From Erythroxylum novogranatense (Eukaryota > Streptophyta > Magnoliopsida > Malpighiales > Erythroxylaceae), in the NCBI GenBank assembly GCA_029891385.1, contig CM057225.1:9056560-9120559 (forward strand): DNA of 64,000 nucleotides, in the 5' to 3' direction. Both the position numbers and the translations under genes were made by a program. The notes under the pieces are model-generated. The model was not told the DNA's origin, did not search any database, and was given only the letters and a program-made list of their open reading frames with translations. How positions within the stretch are numbered: the first letter of the stretch is position 1; each line of letters opens with the position of its first letter. Positions 1 to 9,951 of this stretch are shown here, piece by piece.

Positions 1-189
1 ATTTTATATTTTATATTTTATTATTAAATATAAATAATTTATTATTAATAATATGAAAATATTATTATTAATTATTTAATAAAATTTATTATATTAAATA
101 TTACTATATTCTATTTGATATATTAATATTATGATTTGGTCAGAGTTGATATTAAGAAGAATTATTGAGGGTATATTAGGTAGTATGTA

Positions 190-391
190 TTTATTATGTT
201 ACGTTCCATCCTAAACCCCCCAAATCGGAGGTTTCTTATTTTCACTGTTTAGGATGGAATGGAACGTAACATGAAACCCTCCGCTTCCATCCCATTCCAT
301 TCCATTCCATTATGAAACCTTCAAACAAACGATGGAAGTATATTACGTTTCATTCCATTCCATCCCTAACCCTCGAAACAAACAAAGCCTT
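190..391. repeat. MITE-like inverted repeat with CATTCC-rich arms
   Basis: An arm at 197-216 (gttacgttccatcctaaac) is the inverse of 247-271, apart from an extra aatgg in the second arm. The sequence then continues with tandem attcc units (about 288-310) and a second gttt-cattcc block ending in aaacaaacaaagcc. Short inverted arms of this kind, and an aaacaaacaaagc-type end, are common in small non-autonomous DNA transposons of plants. I see no clear target duplication or transposase, so family assignment is open. Confidence 0.4.
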
Positions 392-414
392 AGTATATCT
401 GAGAAGTAAATGAA

Positions 415-583
415 TTATAGCTTCCTTGATGTTTTGGTCTGTATTGTTATTGAAAATCCTGAGAACATTAAAGCTAGGAAGCGAGGAATTGGTAGTGCCA
501 TCAAGTTAACATAATAGCTTCTTGCTATTGTCAGTAAGTTGTATAAATCTGCATGCTCCTGACTTGCATTATCAAGGTGTTTG
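415..583 (-). pseudogene. Possible LINE continuation left of the Athila insertion
   Basis: This is the flank that was joined to 25377 before the Athila-type element inserted, as shown by the shared GAGAT duplication (584-588 and 25377-25381). The right flank is clearly LINE ORF2 on the minus strand, and the minus-strand frame stays open across the joined site for about 50 codons before a stop near 415. The translated residues are not recognisable as LINE reverse transcriptase, so it could also be the ragged end of the LINE copy. Confidence 0.3.
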
Positions 584-588
584 GAGAT

Positions 589-2116
589 TGATCGCGGATC
601 TTTCGATTCGATCTTACGATCTATCCTTGGAAACCGGTCAAATATAAAAAGTTCCAAGATTGCGGTATAGTTTGCAATCCTCGGGTCGTCTCACTTAATT
701 GGAACCAAGCGAAAAAGGTCTAAGCTAGCCTAAATGTCAAAAATTGCAATCAAAGTTGATAAAATGGGGGTTTGGTATTTTGATCGAAACTGATAAAAGT
801 GATTAAAATTGGAGAAAAAGTATAAAAGAATGTTTTTGGATTTTTAATAAAATAAATGAACTTGAAATTTTCGGTAATGAGCAAATGATAATAAATCCTC
901 TTGAAAATGGGCACAGGCTATCACATTTCAAAAATGAATTTTCGGGGATAGAATCCACTAAGTTTCGAAAGATCAACCCTAAAGGACTCTTTAGGTCCAA
1001 AGATTTAATTAATGAAATCCATTATTTAAATCTTTTTTAAAAGCCTTAGTGTGAAAAATGGACAAGTAAATGCAATTGGTCAATCGGATAAAAACACAAC
1101 CATCTAAATCAAACACAACTAGGCAGATTAAAAGAGTAAATGCAATATCCGAATGACATATATGAGACTTCATATATTAAGCATCAAAAGTTCTACAAAT
1201 CACTTTGTCCAAATCGCAACATAGTGTTCAGCACACGGTTAAACTGTTAACCATGCTAATCTAGCCATACAAATGCAATCTCTAACTCAGAGTTTACACA
1301 AATACAACTAAACTTCAGACACTATATGATTACTCCCCTTTGTGGCTTCCGGTGAACTCAAGCCATTGCTACATCTTCAAGAGGAAATGTGACTTAGCTA
1401 CGCATAGCTCTGGACTGTCCCTCGACTACTGGAGATTGAGCGATACTCATATTAGCAGAAGATTCTGACAGTGGCGATAATGATGGCGATGGTCGATGAT
1501 GATGGAAACGGAAAATGATGTGGAGTAGTGTGTAGTCTTCCTGCTGCCTCCAGACGTCTCTAAGTGTATGCATATTCAAGCCTCCAATTGTCCAATTCTT
1601 TTTCGTCTGCTTCTGACCTAAAAATAGCAAAGTTTATATATAATGGATGCGGGTCGGGTCAGAGCAGTGAGACAAACTTTCCATTTCAGGTCGGATATCC
1701 GCTCGTACGTCGCGGCGTGCGAATTAATATTCGTCGCCACGCCGCGACGTGTGGAATTGCTTACCCGTCGCGACGTATAAATTAATATTCGCCGCGACGT
1801 GTGGAAATGATTTGCTCGTCGCGACGTGCGGGTTAATATTCATCGCGACGTGCGGATTGATCTCATGACTGTTGACTTCCTGATTTGTTGACTCCTTTGC
1901 TCCTGCAATAAAAATAACAATTTGCAGTATCAATTGTCCTCATGAAAATTATAGAGAAAGTAGTATCAAATCATGACAATTTACTGACAAATTGTGAATT
2001 AAAAGAGATCGGTATGAGGAACCAATTTAAGCACAAAAATCATCAATTAGGAGTCAACGAATGCATAAGCAGCTATGAAAATGCAGCCAATTTATAATGT
2101 AAACTTGGCTCAATCA
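589..2116 (-). repeat. 3' LTR of the Athila-type element
   Basis: It is near-identical by eye to 23857-25376 over its whole length. On the plus strand it starts tgatcgcgg and ends ggctcaatca, giving TG...CA ends. The duplication GAGAT lies just outside at 584-588, and the polypurine tract lies immediately inside at 2117. The main difference from the other LTR is an 8 bp gain (cacgccgc) inside the palindrome array near 1737. The non-coding stretch carries scattered differences only. Confidence 0.93.
1707..1855. repeat. Array of GTCGCGAC palindromes in the Athila LTR
   Basis: Six or so copies of the CpG-rich palindrome core cgtcgcgacg, some degenerate, spaced by 12-25 bp of AT-rich sequence such as attaatattc. 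The same array is present in the partner LTR at 24973-25115, and related copies occur in the internal region at 3316-3435. All sites are self-complementary, so the array could bind a dimeric protein or fold in single strands; neither is shown by the sequence. Confidence 0.85.
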
Positions 2117-2134
2117 AATTCCCCCACACTTAGA
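2117..2134 (-). promoter_or_regulatory. Polypurine tract of the Athila-type element
   Basis: The minus strand reads taagtgtgggggaatt directly against the TG of the 3' LTR. This is the usual Athila-type plus-strand primer and fixes the LTR boundary at 2116. Confidence 0.88.
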
Positions 2135-2612
2135 CCTTTGTACTCCTGGACAAAGTTTACAAGAGTCAAAAAGAATACAAGAGGGAAAGAAAATATCTGC
2201 CATGCTCAAAACAATAAAAGGAAATTAACTCAATTCATTTCCTCATAAATCAACCACAGAAAAGTGAAAAAGTGCTAATAAAACCAACATTGAAAGAATT
2301 CAAGTACAAGAGATTGAACAAAAGAGAGTCACTCAAGATATAGTGTTTGCGCTCATCTCACTTATGTCTAGGGATATTTTTGCTCTCAGTCTGCTTAATC
2401 CATCTCCTACCATAGGCTTGTGTCAAATCTATTTCTCCACTACAAGAACTATCATTTCAAAGATCAAGAGGACTTTTAGGGTTGTAATGTACGGTAGGCT
2501 AAATGAATGGATGAAGTGAAAGAAAGAAAAAATAGTATGAGCACATGCACTAAACAAGGAATTGATGTCAATAGTTTTCTGAAACTAAATGTATGCATAA
2601 ACAGAATGCATG

Positions 2613-2613
<1 letters not shown>

Positions 2614-2680
<67 letters not shown>
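2614..2680. repeat. (TTA)n microsatellite
   Basis: An uninterrupted run of about 22 tta/tat trinucleotides. Long tyrosine- or isoleucine-only frames across it are artefacts of the repeat. Confidence 0.97.
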
Positions 2681-3315
2681 GCAATATATACTGCATAAAT
2701 TATTATTGATCTTGCTTTTCTTCTTTCTTTCTTTTTTCTTTTTTTTATTGAAAAACACTTTCTGTCCCCCTTTTTGGAACTTTTTTTTTTGACATAAGTA
2801 AAATAACTAATGACACCATAAAAAAGCAAATGCTCATAACAAGAGGGCTCAAAGGGATAGCAAGGGATAAATATGTAAGGGATTGTGTTTAGAAAAATGG
2901 GTTGAGGAAGGAACGCCTCTATCACATCAACAAAAATATAGTCCATTAAGCTTCAAGTAAGAATTAAAACAAGTTCTAGAGAAGAATGAAATAAGCAGAC
3001 GCACACAAAGATAAAAGAAAATTTTTGGCTCAAATATCCTTCCAACAAGGGTATTGTCTCTATGAACAATCTTAAGTCTCAAAAACTTAAAATGCTACTT
3101 TGTTAGCATGCTTCCATTCACTGTGTTTTGAAAACATGAAGAGCAAAATGTTGCCAATTCCAACTATCATTAAAAGAATGGGAGGTGTTTTCAAAAACTC
3201 AAGCATCATTTTGAAACTAGTAGAAACTTTGAAGACAACAGCCACAAAAATCCAGTGCAGAAAGTGTTTGATTGAATGGAAGAATTAGGCAAAAGTCATT
3301 CATGCATACTTGTGA

Positions 3316-3435
3316 AGTCGCGGCGTGCAGAAGCAGACGTCGAGACGTGCGGACGTCGCGACGTATGCTATGGTGACGTCGCGACATATGAGTACTTGGA
3401 AGAATAGCTTCGCCGTGACATGTGATCGCTCGTCG
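3316..3435. repeat. Internal cluster of GTCGCGAC palindromes
   Basis: Repeats gtcgcggcgtgc, gacgtcgagacgtgcgg, gacgtcgcgacgta and gacgtcgcgacata sit in tandem, with a decayed copy (gctcgtcgtgatga) at the end. The core is the same as the array inside both LTRs of this element, so it is a family feature rather than chance. Confidence 0.8.
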
Positions 3436-3563
3436 TGATGACAAGATGCAGAATGACAGAAAAGTGTAAAATCACCAAGTTTATCGACAGAATGCACCAA
3501 TTGGCCAACAATTCATAAACATAATGTCAACAGTCATGCAACATGAAAGATAAATGGGGAAAC

Positions 3564-3581
3564 AACTCCCCCACACTTAAA
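3564..3581 (-). promoter_or_regulatory. Second PPT-like site in the Athila interior
   Basis: The minus strand reads ttttaagtgtgggggagtt, almost the same as the true PPT at 2117-2134. It lies about 200 bp past the pol stop. It could serve as an additional plus-strand priming site. Confidence 0.55.
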
Positions 3582-3787
3582 ACACACATTGTCCCCAATG
3601 AAAATGTAGATGAAGCTCAAATGCATAGAAGTTCATGAAGGGCAGAGAAAGTATTATCGAAAAAATTGAAAGGAAAACAAAAGAAGCTATTTATCTAAAT
3701 GGCTCTCCTTCAAATTTGTGAAGAAAAATAGTAAATGCGAAGCGCAAAAAGTAAAGAAACAAGTGAAGGAGATGAAAAACCTGATAT

Positions 3788-4225
3788 TTACGGCAATTTT
3801 TGGTTCTCATAATAGAGCTTCAAAAGATGGCCATTCACCTTAATTCTCGTTCCAGTTCCTTCATGTAGAAGCTCTACCATACCAAATTTGTGCACCTTCG
3901 TGACCAAATACGGTCCCTCCCAACGAGTATTGGAAGTCCCATGTTTAAAAGTGAAACGAGCTTTGAATAATAGGAATTTGTCTCCTTCTTTGAAACTTTT
4001 CTGCCGAATGAGTTTGTCATGCATCAATTTTGCTTTTTCTTTGTAGAGTCGTGCATGCTCATATGCTTCCAACCTTAATTCCTCGAGCTCTTGAAGTTGC
4101 AACTTCCTCTCCATTTCGAAAGATTCCAAGTCCATATTGCATTGTTTGATTGCCCAATATGCTTTATGCTCCAATTCCACAGGTAAATGGCAAGCCTTTC
4201 CATAAATCAAACGGTAAGGGGACAT
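3788..4225 (-). pseudogene. Athila integrase C-terminal part (separated by a solo LTR)
   Basis: The minus-strand frame continues integrase after the insertion. It starts in the conserved [23 protein letters not shown] region (quoted in part: [19 protein letters not shown]), passes a charged helical stretch, and ends with a GPYLVTKV / GMVELL type integrase C-terminal fold. The upstream half of this gene is at 5366-6889. Removing 4226-5360 and one GACAT copy joins the two in the same frame within the GMS triplet. About 145 residues are present here. The piece is otherwise open and ends at a normal stop. Confidence 0.9.
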
Positions 4226-5365
4226 TGAAGTGAATCACACGTTAATACAGTACTTAAAAAATGATATTAGAATGCACGAGAAGGGGGGGTTGAATTGTGT
4301 ATTCCCCTTTTTTTATAAATCTTTTGAAAACTATTTGTTAGAAATAAAATTCTTTACAGAATTTTTTATAGATTCTGATTAATCAAAATTTTCAATACTA
4401 TATATATAAACTAAGTAATGATAAAATTTGAAACTAAAATAGAGATAGAGAGTAAAAGTGGTAGACACGGAGATTTATCCTGGTTCACCCCAAACCGTGG
4501 GCTACGTCCAGTCCTCAGAGTTTCTTCTGAGATTTCACTATCTCTTCAATCGTTACAAGTATTCTTTTTGCGAGCCTCTTCAGGTCTCTACAACCAGTAT
4601 TCTTTCACACTTAGCCTCTGCAGGCTATCTGTACAACTTTTCTTCTCAAAAAATATTTGAACACTTGTTACAGAAAAATAGCACTCAACTAAATCACTTT
4701 TTCACGTAGTAATTTTTTTTCTCGCTATTTCGTGTAAGTATCTGTAAGTATGTAACTTTTTGTAACTCTTTGTAACTTTTTTGTATGTGTGTCTGTAACT
4801 TTGCAATCTTCGACTTCGACTTGTATTTATAGCCTTCGTCTCCAACTGGTTCTTGATTCTTGAATCTTGAATCTTGAAACTTGAATCTTGAAAGAAACGG
4901 TTAATCAGTTGAGTTCTGTAACTAACTCGAACTGACTCTTGCGTCTGCTTCTTTTCTGCGTCTGCGTCTACTTTTGCATCTGCGTCTGCTTTGCATCTGC
5001 GTCTGCGTCTGCGTCTGCTTTGCATCTGCATCTGCGTTGCTCAGCGTCTGCATCATTCCCGCGTCTTTCATCGTCTGTTTCGTCTTCGTCTTTGTTGACT
5101 TTAACTGTTTCAACTTCGTCTGTGTCTTAATTCGTCTTTGTGCGTCTGTGTCCAACTTCAGTTATTTCAACTTCGTCTATTTTCGAAGTTCTTTCGTAAG
5201 GCGTCGTGTCCGACTTGATTATTTCAACTTAAATGCGTATGCTCGTTAAGTTCGTAATGCGTGCGTGTACAACTTCGCTCTGCATTTTGTTTTCTTTGTA
5301 TTTGATCTCTTTTTGTTATACATCAAAATCATATTTATGTAAAGTTGTTTTGACTTAACAGACAT
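4221..5365 (-). mobile_element. Solo LTR inserted in Athila integrase
   Basis: The LTR is 4226-5360 (1135 bp) with TG...CA ends, flanked by the exact duplication GACAT at 4221-4225 and 5361-5365. On the minus strand it starts tgttaagtc and ends ttcacttca. Near its end it has a run of C followed by ttctcg, like the Sirevirus LTR end in this window, so a copia/Sirevirus origin is my inference. There is no PBS, PPT or coding sequence, as expected after LTR-LTR recombination. Confidence 0.88.
4927..5150. repeat. Tandem tctgcg-type short repeats in the solo LTR
   Basis: Imperfect tandem copies of tctgcgtctgc and tgcatctgcg run through about 200 bp, densest at 4970-5040. They give low-complexity open frames in several frames (Ala/Ser-rich on +, Arg/Asp-rich on -), which I do not treat as genes. 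Confidence 0.8.
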
Positions 5366-7119
5366 ACCTATGGGGGATTTATAAGCAGTCTGATATGCCC
5401 ATAGTGCTTCCTCGAGACGAAGGCTCCAATCCTTCTTGGATGGCTTTACTATTTTCTCCAAAATGTGCTTCACCTCTCTGTTGGAAACTTCGGCTTGTCC
5501 ATTGGTTTGTGGGTGATATGCAGTGGAGACTTTGTGAGTGACCCTAAATTTCAAAAATAAGTTATCAATGACTCTATTACAAAAATGGGTTCCCCTATCA
5601 CTCACCACAGCTCTTGGTATACCAAATCGACAAAAAATGTTGGACTTAAGAAACTTAGACACGGCTTGAGCATCATCTTTTCTAGTGGGGATGGCCTCTA
5701 TCCATTTTGACACATAATCCACAGCTAAAAGGATATACACAAATCCAAAAGATGGAGGAAATGGGCCCATGAAATCAATTCCCCATACATCAAAGATTTC
5801 ATAAAATAAGATAGGTTGTTGTGGCATTTCATGTCGTTTGCCTAATCCTCCAAAACGTTGACATTTATCACATGACCGACAAAAGTTAAATGAATCCTTA
5901 AAAAGGGTAGGCCAATAGAAACCAGACTCGAGGATTTTCCTAGATGTTTTTCTTGCACTGAAATGCCCACCACAAACTATTGAATGACAAGCTGAAATTA
6001 TATCATCATACTCTTCATGAGGCACACATTTCCTGATCACTTGGTCACTGCACATTCTCCACAGATGAGGGGCATCCCAAATGTAATGTCGAGCTTCACT
6101 CCTTAGTTTCTGAGCTTGTGCCTGAGACATAAAAGGAGGAGTGAGTCCAGACATTAGGTAGTTAACAATATGTGCATACCAAGGTTCTTTAATAATTGAA
6201 ACACATAGGATTGAATCAGGAAATGAATCACAGGTAAGGTCAGAAGAATCCACTCCCTGTGTGTCGTTGGGTAGCCTGCTCAAATGATCGGCCACGTGGT
6301 TTGCTGCTCCTGCACGATCCTTTATCTCGATATCAAATTCTTGGAGCAACAATGCCCATTGTATCAACCTAAGCTTGGATTGTGGTTTTTTTAGGAGATA
6401 CCGAACAGCTGCATGATCAGTAAAAATGGTAACATGTGAGTTCAACACATATTGCCTAAATTTTTCCAAAGCAAAAACTACTGCAAACAGCTCTTTTTCA
6501 GTCGTTGTATAGTTGATTTGAGCTGGATCCAGTGTCTTCGAGGCGTATGCAATAACTTTTGGTAACCTCTCCTCCCGTTGACCCAGCATAGCTCCTACAG
6601 CATAATTAGATGCATCACATGAAAGCTCAAAAGGTAAATTCCAATCAGGAGCAACTAGAATAGGTGGAGAAATGAGTTTTGATTTCAGCATGTTGAAGGC
6701 ACTTTTGCAAGAATCATCAAATTCAAATTTTTCATCTTTTTGTAAAAGCTTGGAGAGAGGTAACGCAATTTTGTTGAAATCCTTTATGAAGCGCCTGTAA
6801 AATCCTGCATGACCCAAAAATGAACGGATGTCATGAATACAAGTAGGGTAAGGCAAAGAAGATATAACCTCAATCTTAGCTTTATCCACTTCAATCCCCT
6901 TGCTAGAATTAAATGACCAAGCACGATACCTTCACTGACCATGAAATGACATTTCTCAAAGTTCAAAATCAAATTTTTTTCAATGCATCTTTGTAAAACT
7001 CTTGCAAGGCTGAACAAACAAGCATAAAAAGAATCACCATAAATTGTGAAATCATCCATAAATACTTCCATACATTCCTCTAAAAATTCACAGAAAACAG
7101 CCATCACACAACGCTGGAA
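5366..7119 (-). pseudogene. Athila pol: RT end, RNase H and integrase
   Basis: From 7119 downward it encodes the second half of RT with the FMDDF form of the YxDD box (about 7050). Then comes a one-base deletion near 6901-6915, after which the frame resumes at about 6889. From there, counting from the Met at 6889: connection region, RNase H with Asp92, Glu133, Asp158 and Asp201, an integrase zinc finger (His302/His309, Cys340/Cys343) and a catalytic core with Asp372, Asp431 and Glu467, which is DD35E spacing. Integrase continues at 4225. The first half of RT is at 20042-21095, on the far side of the Sirevirus. Apart from the frameshift all catalytic residues are intact. Confidence 0.93.
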
Positions 7120-7124
7120 AGTTC

Positions 7125-8233
7125 TGTTGGACCAATGGTGGTTGACAAATTAATTCCACTTATGTTTTGATAATAATAAAATGTATAAAATTGGTTAAGA
7201 AATTGTTTCAGGTATTTTGGGATTGATATTCAATGAAGAATCAAGATGGGAGTTGCCTTCTAAGTGAAAATGGCATAAAACATGAGGATTATAAAGAATT
7301 TGATCGGATGTTACCATTGAAGGCAATACAAGTCGACTTACAAAGAACAAGTCGACTTAAAGATGAAGCAATGTCAATACAAGTCGAGTTATCAAACACA
7401 AGTCGACTTATCGAGGACGACAAGTCGACTTACATGGCACAAGTCGACTTACTGGAGAGCGGAGATGAAATTTTACGTAAATGGTTGAAACAAGTCAACT
7501 TATACATTCGACAAGTCGACTTATAGATGCAGTAAATCAGCTCCAACGGTCAAATTAGCTAAAAATGGAATGGAGATTATCAAGGAACGGCTATCACAAA
7601 TTAAGCAACGGCTAGAAGAGCTCCAACAGCTATATTTCTTCAAGTATAAATAGAGGATGATGGAAGAAGAGTTTAGCGAAGTTCCTCAAGCCTACATACT
7701 CTTATCTTGCTCCAAATTGCTCATCATTGTTCTTACTTTGTTTACATTTGTATTGAGCACTTGTTCTTAGATCTTTATCCTATTTCTTTTACAAATTGAG
7801 TGACTAGTGGTAGGTCACGTGTGAGGTAGCTTGAGCCGAAAATCAAGTGTTGTTGGTAGGATTTGTGCCGGAAGACAAATCATCTGTAAAGGTTGCTTAA
7901 GCTGGAAATCAAGCGGTATTGGTAAGATTTGTGCCGAAAGACAAATCAAATTGTAAGGTAGCTTGAGCCGAAAATCAAGCGGTACTGTAAGAGTTCACAC
8001 TGAACTACAAAGTATGCAATAAAGTGGTTGGCAAAATCCTAAGTGAGAGCTTAGGTAGAGGACGTAGGTCTTAGCACCGAACCTCTATAAAAACAAGTGT
8101 TTGATCTGTTTCCCAACTCTTTTCAATTAAGTTTATCTAAATTGTTTTTGTGTGTTTTAACTTCTGATTTTCTTGTAGAAATTTTCAAAGAATTTTTAAA
8201 ATCTATTCAACCCCCCCTTCTAGATCGCTTACA
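7125..8233 (+). repeat. 5' LTR of the Sirevirus element
   Basis: It begins tgttggaccaatggtgg and ends ccttctagatcgcttaca. It matches the 3' LTR (14651-14662 plus 18987-20036) closely, but is longer because it keeps two extra palindrome-bearing segments. The AGTTC duplication precedes it and the PBS follows. Confidence 0.92.
7330..7525. repeat. Array of AAGTCGACTT palindromes in the Sirevirus LTR
   Basis: About eight copies of the palindrome aagtcgactt (some with one change, such as aagtcgagtt and aagtcaactt) over 195 bp. The 3' LTR copy of the array (19188-19335) lacks two segments bounded by these repeats, as expected of slippage or unequal exchange between them. The open frame that spans the array is not a gene. 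Confidence 0.88.
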
Positions 8234-8250
8234 ATTAGTATCAGAGTAGA
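8234..8250 (+). promoter_or_regulatory. Primer binding site (initiator Met tRNA type), decayed
   Basis: The sequence tagtatcagagtaga directly follows the 5' LTR. It differs at few positions from the tggtatcagagc PBS used by copia and many chromovirus elements, and it lies 12 bp before the gag ATG. Confidence 0.8.
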
Positions 8251-8261
8251 AGTATCCGGGG

Positions 8262-9775
8262 ATGGCACACAATAAACTAGCGGAAGAAGGTAACACAAAT
8301 TATCGCCCTCCTTTATTTAATGGTACTAACTATTCATCTTGGAAAAATCCTATGAAGTATCATATTATAAGCGAGGGAGTTGAATACTGGAAGATCATTA
8401 TCTTCGAACTTCAAGCCCTCCGAAAGAAAATGGTGAGTTGAAAGCAGTGGAGTATGATGATAACGATTGGAGGCAAGCGTACATCAACGCCAAAGCTATG
8501 AAGCTGATATATTGTGCATTAACGGTTGAGGAAAGAAACCGGGTAAATTCTTGCACCACTGCCAAGGAAATGTGGGAGAGACTTCGAGTTACTCATGAAG
8601 GGACAAATCAAGTCCGGAAGACAAAGATTAACATGCTTCTCCATGACTATGAAATGTTTGTCATGAAAGAAGGTGAGTCTATTTCCAATATGCTTGATCT
8701 CTTTGCAGAAATTATCAATGAATTAGGAAATCTTGGAAAGCACATGAAGGATAGCGAGAAGGTGAAGAAGATTCTTCGCTCTCTACCGAAAGAATGGGAT
8801 TCGCAAGTCACCGCTAATATGGAATCCAAGGATCTCAATCACTTGGAATTCAACGCCTTGGTGGGATCTCTCATCAACTATGAGATCATTCTAAAATCAA
8901 GAGGAGGAAGAGGTAAGTCACAAAAGTCAATTGCTTTAAAAGCTAATACTTCTTCTTTTGATGAAAGTGATAAAGAAATAGATGGAGAAGAAGAAGATCA
9001 AGAAATATCAATGTACGCCAGAAATTTAAGAAAGTTCAAAGAACTTCTAAAAAATCGAAGAAAAGAATTAAGTGGCGGAATAAATGGAGAAACGAAGAAG
9101 TATACTGTAGAAAGAAGGTCTAAAGGCTATCAAGAAAAGAAAAATTCAAATCTTCAAAAAAATGACAAATATGACAAAGGTAAAAGGAAAACTAGCCTAG
9201 TGGCAACTTGGAGTGATGAAGAGGATGCATATCAAAGCGATGATGAAAACAACCTGGCACTTATGGCAAAAAGTTCATCAAGTGATGATGAAAATGAGGT
9301 ACATTTCATTGATCAAGATCTTATAGATTCTTTTAACGCTTTACAAATTGATTTTGAAGAAGCTATTGAGATCAATAAAAATTTGAGAAAGAAAATAAGA
9401 GAACTAGTTGCTGAAAATAATGCTTTACATGAGACGATTGATGATTTAGATTGTCCTAAGGAAGATCATTCTACATGCCTTGCTGAAAAAGAAAATCTTA
9501 CTAATGAACTTGGTAGACTTAGAAAGGAGTTTTCTTATGTGGTTGGAAAATTTGCTGGTGGAAATGCAAAGTTTGAAGAGATGTTGTCTTTACAAAGATA
9601 TTCTATTTCTAAACATGGTTTGAGATATGATCCTTATAATAGAGATTGTTCTTTAATTTCCAAATTTACCAAGGATGGAAAAGTTGCTCAATGTGATAGA
9701 TGCTTGAAAGATGGTCAAATAGAAATTGCATGTAAAACTATTAGGAGATGTATCAAAGTTAAGAAAATTTATTAA
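8262..9775 (+). pseudogene. Sirevirus gag (UBN2-type), frameshifted
   Basis: The likely start is ATG 8262, giving a normal Sirevirus gag N-terminus (RPPLFNGTNYSSWK). A frameshift around 8405-8425 breaks it, and the frame reopens at 8438 for 445 codons. That part has the UBN2-type gag core (AKEMWERLRVTHEG; EFNALVGSLINYE at about residues 130-150). It then has an acidic segment (TWSDEEDAYQSDDENN) and a predicted coiled coil (about residues 290-370). The CCHC zinc knuckle expected just before the acidic segment is absent; the Lys-rich stretch runs directly into it. The protein would package element RNA in cytoplasmic particles if functional. Frameshift and missing knuckle argue that it is dead. 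Confidence 0.88.
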
Positions 9776-9903
9776 AGGTACAACACCACCTAATGTGGTT
9801 TATATGACTAACCAAAATGGACCCAAGATGGCTTGGGTACCAATGAAAAGAAAAGATGTTTCAGTTGCAGGTACAAGCAAGGAATGAAAATCCACCAAGC
9901 ACT

Positions 9904-9951
9904 TGGCACATTGATAGTGGAAGTTCAAGGCATATAAGTGGAGACAACAAC
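9904..9951 (+). pseudogene. Copia protease N-terminal fragment
   Basis: Sixteen codons read WHIDSGSSRHISGDNN, the active-site segment of copia aspartic protease (DSG plus RH..GD). They are cut off by the solo LTR at 9952. After the LTR (14028 onward) there is no more protease, integrase or RT, only 3' non-coding sequence, so pol was lost before the solo LTR arrived. Confidence 0.85.

Larger units (their letters stand above)
2135..3787. other. Non-coding region between Athila integrase and 3' LTR
   Basis: About 1.65 kb between the pol stop and the PPT. Athila elements often hold an env-like ORF here, but I see no long reading frame on either strand. It holds a long TTA microsatellite (2614-2680), T-rich tracts around 2710-2790, a second PPT-like site (3564-3581) and a cluster of GTCGCGAC palindromes (3316-3435). 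Confidence 0.7.

Noticed and set aside
2507..2946. Frames rich in Tyr or Ile around the TTA run
   Set aside because: Products of the microsatellite and T-rich tracts.
7233..7526. 97-codon open frame in the Sirevirus LTR, also present at 19083-19319
   Set aside because: It lies wholly in the LTR, is built on the palindrome repeats and differs in length between the LTRs. No protein family resemblance.
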